Source: Lepturacanthus savala
Taxonomy: Eukaryota > Chordata > Actinopteri > Scombriformes > Trichiuridae
NCBI GenBank assembly: GCA_030544235.1
Contig: CM060469.1
Span: forward strand, 15,432,017-15,496,016
Length of the DNA stretch: 64,000 nucleotides
Direction of reading: 5' to 3'
Shown here piece after piece: positions 58,013 through 64,000 of the stretch. The notes beneath the pieces are model-generated. The model made no database searches. It worked only from the letters and a program-made list of their open reading frames with translations, and was not told the DNA's origin. How positions within the stretch are numbered: the stretch's first letter is position 1; every line of letters begins with the position of its first letter. Made by a program: the position numbers and the translations under genes.

Positions 58013-58428
58013 ACAGACCAAAAGTTTGTACACACCTTCTCATTCAATGTGTTTTCTTTATTTTCATGACTATTTACATTGTAGATTCTCATTGAAGGCA
58101 TCAAAACTATGAATGAACACATGTTTATGGTGCTATGTAGGTAAAATGACTGAAAACATGTTTTATATTCTAGTTTCTACAAAATAGCCACCATTTGCTC
58201 TGATTACTGCTTTGCACACTCTTGGCATTCTCTTGAGGAACTTCATATTTGTGCCTTATCAGGGTTAATTAGTGGAATTTCTTGCTTTATCAATCAGAGC
58301 AAAGGGTGGCTATTTTGTTTTCATTTTCAGTTATTTCACCTTTTTTTTGTTAAGTACATAACTCACATGTGTTCATTCATAGTTTTAAACTAACAAATAC
58401 ACATTGAATGAGAAGGTGTGTATATATA
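58013..58428. mobile_element. Palindromic Tc1-like MITE, copy 1
   Basis: Left arm starts accaaaagtttgtacacacc, then ttctcattcaatgtgttttc. The right arm ends with the reverse complement (acacattgaatgagaaggtg). The middle has the family sequence ggcattctcttgaggaactt. The terminal sequence is one I associate with Tc1/mariner elements of fish and frogs. Confidence 0.7.
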
Positions 58429-58549
58429 ACTACAACTACAAAACTACAAAATCATTTAAAAAATAAAATAGGATAATTTCACTGTTGAGCTACAACTCTC
58501 TTAATCATAAGGTGTCAACATTTTATTAAAACTCAATTTATTTAATTAG

Positions 58550-59391
58550 TAGTATGTGTGATAATTTGAGAATAATTTGGCAGAAAGATCTTAACTATAA
58601 AATTACTAAAGATACATGGAGTCCAATCATTGCACAAAATGGCAAATACGTCAAGGATGCCAGAGGGAAATTCATCCAATGTAAGATACTGTACCGGTAT
58701 TATTGGACACCTTGTAGGCATTTCAAAATAGGTCTAACAAATAACTGTTCCTGTTGGAAGTGTGCAAAAGAAATGGGAACTTTTCTGCATCTCTCATGGG
58801 AATGCCCCATGGTTGTGCCATTTTGGCACAGTGTGCTTAAATATCTGGAGGCATGGGCGGGAGTAGCACTACCAGCATCCCAGCTTTCTTTCACGCTGGG
58901 ATGCTGGCGTGAGATAAAACGGAAACTCCAACCCTAACAAAAAATGCATATTCAGTTTTTATGGTGGGGATAACATCAGCTGCCAGAATCATATTAAGGC
59001 ACTGGAAATCACCCACACGTCCAACACTCCAAGAGTGGAAAATCTTAATGAGTGAGACCGCATCCAATGAGATTATGTTAACAAGAATAAAGGGTAAAGG
59101 TCGTATGGAACTGGGGGTTTGGGATTATTTCATGGAACACCTCACCTCTAACTAGACTTTCCCTGCCTTTCTACCTTACTTCTTATTATTACTACTCTAA
59201 TATTGGTATTTGTATATGCATTTTATTTTACTTATTTTATGTTGTTGTTAAACTCATTTTGACAGGGACTACCGAGGCTTTAACGGATATATTTTTGTTG
59301 CTTTATTTTTGTATTTCTCTACTTTTGTACCACTGTGAGCTTTTAATGCTCGTGTTAATAAAAATTTTAATTCCAAAAAAAAACAAAAAAC
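58550..59391 (+). mobile_element. L1-type LINE, 5'-truncated ORF2 C-terminus with poly-A tail
   Basis: Plus-strand frame at 58554-58937 reads NCSCWKCAKEMGTFLHLSWE then CPMVVPFWHSVLKYL, the Cys-His motif (C-x2-C ... H-x4-C) found at the C-terminus of L1-clade ORF2. Reading continues in another frame (58961-59155), so it is frameshifted. It ends in AATAAAA and an A-rich tail at about 59350-59391. Typical dead-on-arrival insertion. Confidence 0.82.
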
Positions 59392-59499
59392 TGGTTGAGC
59401 TTCATCATTGAGGTTGTGTAATTTAGCTGTAGCCTACAATACAGCACAATTTATGTTTATATATATATTTATATAATCTTATTGAGATCAAGATCTCCA

Positions 59500-59501
<2 letters not shown>

Positions 59502-59536
<35 letters not shown>
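59502..59536. repeat. (CA)n microsatellite
   Basis: About 17 CA units followed by short GACA and GA runs. Confidence 0.9.
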
Positions 59537-59541
<5 letters not shown>

Positions 59542-60854
59542 GACAGAGAGCGAGAAAACACTGCAGGCAAAAATAACTGACAGGGTTTTATGACCTATGG
59601 TCTACTGTTACATAACTCAACACACATCCCTGATCACCAGATGTCCTCATGCATAAGGTGTCATTATTAATCTAATCTAATAGAGGTGCTCAGTCCTAAT
59701 AGTCAGAAAAACTCAAAGTCAGACTTGAGGTTAAAATTTTAAAATCAACAATGGGATGAGCCACTTTTAGTGTTTCAAGTTTTAAAATCCTCTGTAGCTA
59801 ACCATCGTAGATCTGGTCTGGTGTTTAGTGGTTTTGAAATAAAAAGAGAAGTGAGGATGCTTTTGCAAGAGACATTTATAAATAAAAAGAGAACGCAGTT
59901 TTCTTGTTTTGTTGTGGAGGACCAGCTTACTTTTCCATACAAGTGATGTGTATTATATTTATCTCCTGTAATTAAACACAAAGCACAATGACTGTACTGT
60001 ATCATGTTGTTTTAAGGATGAGCAAACAACAGGAAAAGAGCTCAGACATGATGACAAACAATTATGTAAAATCATGGGCCTGACCTCAACAAACGTTGAG
60101 GTCAATGTAATGTTTTATCGTAAGTTTCAATGCCAGTTATTCTGCTTGCTGTGTAAAAGAGAAACTGCTATTGAGCTAAATTCACAGGTCTTTATAAGAG
60201 TGTAAAATGCAGGGGAAGAGTTCATCATGGTCTGAATGAGGAGACTTTTTTTAATCCCTTTATGTTGGTATAAAGTTGAATGAAACAGGTTAAAAAACTG
60301 AAAATTACAGCGCTCATGAATTAAAGATGGAGTTTTACAGCATTTAAAAAAATAACAAAGTGTAGCTTGTTTTTGCCTGAAAAAATGTCAAATGTCATAT
60401 GAAGAATTGATTGGCCCTGGCCCAGACTCTTTTAATTTGTGGTGATGCTTTCTGCACGATCCAAAGCCACACTATTTCACATATCTTTTTAGCAGAAATA
60501 AGCCTCACCTTTTATAGGACCGCGGCCTCAGCTTGTCTCCTTTGATGAAAAACCATTGAGGGAAAAACACACTGCTGCATCCAAATTCATGGTTCAGCCA
60601 CACACATGGAATTCCTTTATTTAATTTAATATAAGCTTGAGTTTTGTGTCAAAGCTACTACACGTGTGATTAATGTTCTGCCACCTTAACTAGACATGTA
60701 CAGGCAGCTTCTCATTGGGTGTAGCACATTCTATTCTGACTTAAGGCTGTTGGCAGAGTTTCCAACAATCAGTTGTATAATATGGGGGTTACTCAGGCTT
60801 ATTGCAGGTATGGCTGCCGTCTGCCATTCTGTGCTTGAGTTAGAGTGCCCTGAT

Positions 60855-62089
60855 CAGAGGTGTCAAGTAACGAAGTACAAATACTTCGTTACTGTACTTA
60901 AGTACACTTTTTAGGTATCTATACTTTACTCCATTACTATTTTTTTCTGCCTACTTCTGACTTCTACTCATTACATCTTCACACACGTATCTGTACTTTC
61001 TATTGCTTACATTTTTAAAACTAACGGTCTCGTTACTCTTGCTTTAACTTGGTGAACCGTTAACTTTTGCGAACCAGAGCGTGGGTCTATCTGTGGGTTA
61101 CAAATGCGCCTTCAAAAAATAAATATTGTACAAACATAAAAAACCTTTTTTATGTGTCCATGGGCGCAGATAGCGCGGGGGACGCGGGGGACATGTCCCC
61201 CACACATTTACAGTGACACTGATCTGTCCCCCTCTCCCACACTGTTCCTACGTAAGTCGACAAACAGGTTAAATAAAGGAGAAAGTGATCGCCGCGATGT
61301 TTCTGCAACGAGGTGCGTTCAGTTGTACTCGTAAATCGGATGTTTGAAGTCAGAGAAGCACTGAAATCTAGCATCTATACAAGTACAAACGTTGAGATTT
61401 TCCTTTCAGCCCATCAATGTCATTTCTCTTTTATTCTGTATTCAATGATATGCCAGTTTTTAAGCTGGGAAGTGCTCAGTTCTGATGTTATGTTGTTCAG
61501 AGCTCCGAATTCCGACTTCAAATAACGCATCATCTCGACCCATGTGTGGTCCTAGAGGAGCAGGTTCTTTTGCCTGTGCCTGCCGCAGGAACCAGATTCA
61601 AATGGCTGAATGATTAATTCAAAGAGTAAGTGGTGATTTATCTATTGAGCCAGAAAAGGAAACAAAAAATCTGCATTTTTTTTTCTTTCATGAACCAAAA
61701 GCTATAAATATCCAATGCCTGTTGCCTTTCCTAGTGCCTCTCTGTCTCTGACAGTTTTGCAGGCCTGAATACCTTGAGTGCTACCTCGGTTTGGATGTTG
61801 AATTCCAATAAAGTTTGAGAAAGAACATGCTCCTCGAGTTGCTTTGTGTTTGATAGTAATGGGTTTATGATGATGCTGTGTCTTGGGCCACGTGTATAAT
61901 CAGTTTCAAATTAAGCTTCCAAGCTTAAAATGTTACTTTATACTTTAAGTAGATTTATGAGCACATACTTACATCACTTTTACTTGAGTAAAGACATCAA
62001 GTTGATACTTCAACTTTTACCAGTGTTTTTAAACTGCAGTATCTATACTTTTACTTAAGTAACAAATGTGTGTACTTTTGACACCACTG
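60855..62089. mobile_element. hAT-type non-autonomous element, 1235 bp, with exact 8-bp TSD
   Basis: Ends are CAGAGGTGTCAAGTAAC and, at the other side, TTTTGACACCACTG. The inverted termini carry repeated AGTACTTAAGT-type motifs. The flanking octamer gccctgat is identical at 60847-60854 and 62090-62097. CAG-type termini with an 8-bp duplication are diagnostic of the hAT superfamily. The interior (61.1-61.9 kb) has no transposase ORF. Confidence 0.85.
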
Positions 62090-62636
62090 GCCCTGATCAC
62101 ATTGTACCTGTTTACAACCAAAGATCATCTGTACTGTGTTATCTTGGAGGAACAAACTCACCATAAATTTCATCACTGAAGTCTATTAAACTGAAAGTCC
62201 TACGACAAACAATACTAAAATATACAGGTATGAGATTAGAAGAAGATGTTAAAGTTCTATCATAGTATTGGGACACAAAGCTGGTGTAGTGCATAAAGAG
62301 GAATCATAAATTGACACTTGATTTGGCAATCAGATATGAGAGTACAAGCATCTGGATGATCCAGTGGTGAATAACTCAACAGTTTAGTGGAGCCTTAGCT
62401 CAGCAAACACATCTGGATCTTATTTTTGTCACCATGTCAGGTTGGATTTGTTGGTCAGAGCGCCTGTTTGGAGCGGATTTAACGGGACAGTCCACAAGCA
62501 GCGGATTTGCAACATTGTGTGTATTTGATGATAAGGTTGCTTATAAAAGCAAAGAAAGGTCAGATACCTGGTAATGTTTGTTCGAGTTTATCCTAAAACA
62601 AAACAGCGATGCTCATGTCAATCATCAATCAAATCT

Positions 62637-64000
62637 AAACTACTTTATCGATCCGTGCGGGGTGAATTGTGAAGTGACAGTCACCCACTTCCAGAGATGT
62701 ATAAAGTACTGGAGTAGAAGTACCAGTACCATCTAATCAAAATTACTTGAGTAAAAGTTAAAAGTAACCTTTAAGCGCTTTACTTAAGTGGAAGTAGAAA
62801 AGTATTCAAAAGATTTGTACTTAAGTATAGCAAGTAGAAGTATTGCAAACTATGCTACTTGAGTACTTAAAGTAAAAGTACAAGTAGAAGTAAAAGTACT
62901 GTATATATCAAAGAAAGCAGTCAACAGTTTGAATACCATTTGGTTTATTATTATTAAAACAGAGCTCTTTGTAAAACAAGTATCAGATTTTTATGAACAG
63001 TAAACATTTAGTACTTCTTCGATGTGAGAGTTACTCGAGACAATATTTTTGCTGTTCCATCATGTCTGGTGGTGACAGCGCCATCTAGCGCTCTGGCATA
63101 TGAACATTTTTATTGGCCAAGCAACGAGTAACGAAAACAGCACATGAAAAATATATCGGAGTAAAAGTATTAAATTAATCAGTAAAATGTAGTGCAGTAA
63201 AAGTGCAAGTATGAGAAAAAAATATTACTCCAAAAAAGTACAGATACTGCATTTCAGTACTTAAGTACAGTACTTCGTTACTTCTACTTCGTTACTATAC
63301 ATCTCTGCCCACTTCAGCACATACAATGGACAGTGAACAAGAAAAAAAATAAAAATTAGGGAATAAAAAAATCAATTCAATAGTTAAAATTCCTAGTAAA
63401 GTGCCATAGTCAGTCTATAACATTTATGACCGGCTTGTCTATTGACCGGCCTAAATGTGATTGACCTAATAGGGAGGAGTTACAGAGGTTTATAGCCACA
63501 GGCAGGAATGGCCTCCTATGACCCTCTGTGGTGCGTTTTTGTACAATGAGTCTACTGCTAAAAACAGCCCTGACCAGCATGTATAGGATAAGTGGGAGGG
63601 TTTGTCCAGGACGCTTATCATCTTAATCAGTATCCTCCTCTTCTTTACAGTTACCAGGGAGCCCAGCTCCAATCCAACAATGTCACTGCCTTTGCAGATC
63701 AATTTATTTCCATCTGTTGACATCAGCCTGCTAGGCTCCATAGCAAACCACAGCATACAAGGAGAGAAATGGCCACCATTGGCTTGCAAAACATCTTGAG
63801 TATTGTCCTGCAGATGCTTAAGGTCCATAGCCTCCTCAGGAAATAGAGTCCGCTCAGGCCCTTCTTTGGTTGGTTCTTTGACCAATCCAGTTTATCTTCA
63901 ATAAACACCCCCAGGTGCTTTACCACAATGTCTAATGGAAACAGGGTCACTGGGGTCTTATTCTTGGTCACATACTTGTCCACCACAGCCCTGTGCTAAG
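62637..64000 (-). mobile_element. CR1/L2/Rex-type LINE 3' end, reverse-transcriptase remnant, runs off the window
   Basis: Minus-strand frames contain HLGVFIEDKLDWSKN, LYFLRRLWTLSICRTILKMF and DIVGLELGSLVTVKKRRILI, the C-terminal part of a teleost non-LTR reverse transcriptase. The reading shifts between frames (63723-63986 and 63490-63885), so it is a pseudogene. The 3' tail (tttatcgatccgtgcggggt, about 62645) is separated from the coding part by the hAT insertion. Confidence 0.8.
62692..63308. mobile_element. hAT-type MITE, 617 bp, inserted in a LINE, exact 8-bp TSD
   Basis: Termini CAGAGATGTATAAAGTAC and ...ACTATACATCTCTG are inverted repeats, with many TACTTAAGT and AGTAAAAGTA motifs inside. 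The octamer cccacttc flanks it at 62684-62691 and 63309-63316. The flanking sequence on both sides is the 3' end of the LINE remnant, so the insertion is younger than the LINE. Confidence 0.88.

Larger units (their letters stand above)
57885..60854. other. Upstream flank of aspg, repeat-rich
   Basis: Palindromic Tc1-like MITE, L1 fragment and CA repeat. Remaining stretches (59.54-60.85 kb) are AT-rich with no recognised gene. From human synteny RD3L/TDRD9 would be expected further upstream; neither is visible here. Confidence 0.6.

Noticed and set aside
58554..59155. Plus-strand ORFs of 127 and 64 codons considered as a host gene
   Set aside because: They read as the frameshifted C-terminus of an L1-type ORF2 followed by a poly-A tail.
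57885..64000. Searched for RD3L or TDRD9 exons expected upstream of aspg from human synteny
   Set aside because: No frame resembles either protein; the genes may lie further away or be lost from this location.

Overview
The window looks like a teleost fish nuclear genome. Genes are split into many short exons with GT-AG introns. Microsatellites and MITEs are dense, and there is a tRNA-derived SINE with fish-type core sequence and remnants of two non-LTR retrotransposons. The microRNA arm at 40.36 kb matches, as I remember it, fish miR-203a exactly. I do not name a species.

Everything genic lies on the minus strand, in the order upstream to downstream: aspg (57.6 to 42.6 kb), mir-203 (40.4 kb), and the 5' end of kif26a (36.1 kb to beyond base 1). 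This matches the ASPG - MIR203 - KIF26A order and orientation I know from human 14q32.33, so the block is conserved synteny.

aspg (L-asparaginase / 60 kDa lysophospholipase with C-terminal ankyrin repeats) can be reconstructed as 16 exons. They join in frame to 1881 nt (626 aa) and keep all signature motifs. Its promoter has a TATA box, a GC box and a perfect CRE. A likely polyadenylation site lies at 41.32 kb. mir-203 sits in the aspg-kif26a gap with its own minus-strand TATA box about 340 bases upstream of the hairpin. kif26a (an unconventional, ATPase-deficient kinesin) is only partly in the window: two alternative first exons, exon 2 and exon 3, with a 29 kb intron between exons 2 and 3. 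The motor domain lies beyond base 1.

The rest is intron and intergenic DNA. It holds recurring MITE families (a GCTGCAAC-ended family with at least ten copies, an AGTACTTAAGT-type hAT family, a third family near CCAATCAG, and a palindromic Tc1-like family), one SINE with a clear 9-bp target duplication, an L1-type fragment, and a CR1/L2/Rex-type LINE that is itself interrupted by a hAT MITE with an exact 8-bp duplication. Bases 57.9-64.0 kb, upstream of aspg, contain only repeats and unassigned DNA. I see no bacterial-type system, CRISPR array, tRNA or rRNA. The most interesting content is regulatory and structural: the pri-mir-203 promoter, alternative first exons and uORFs of kif26a, a duplicated CxxC motif in KIF26A, splice sites abutting CA repeats, nested transposons, and a perfect 21-bp hairpin.
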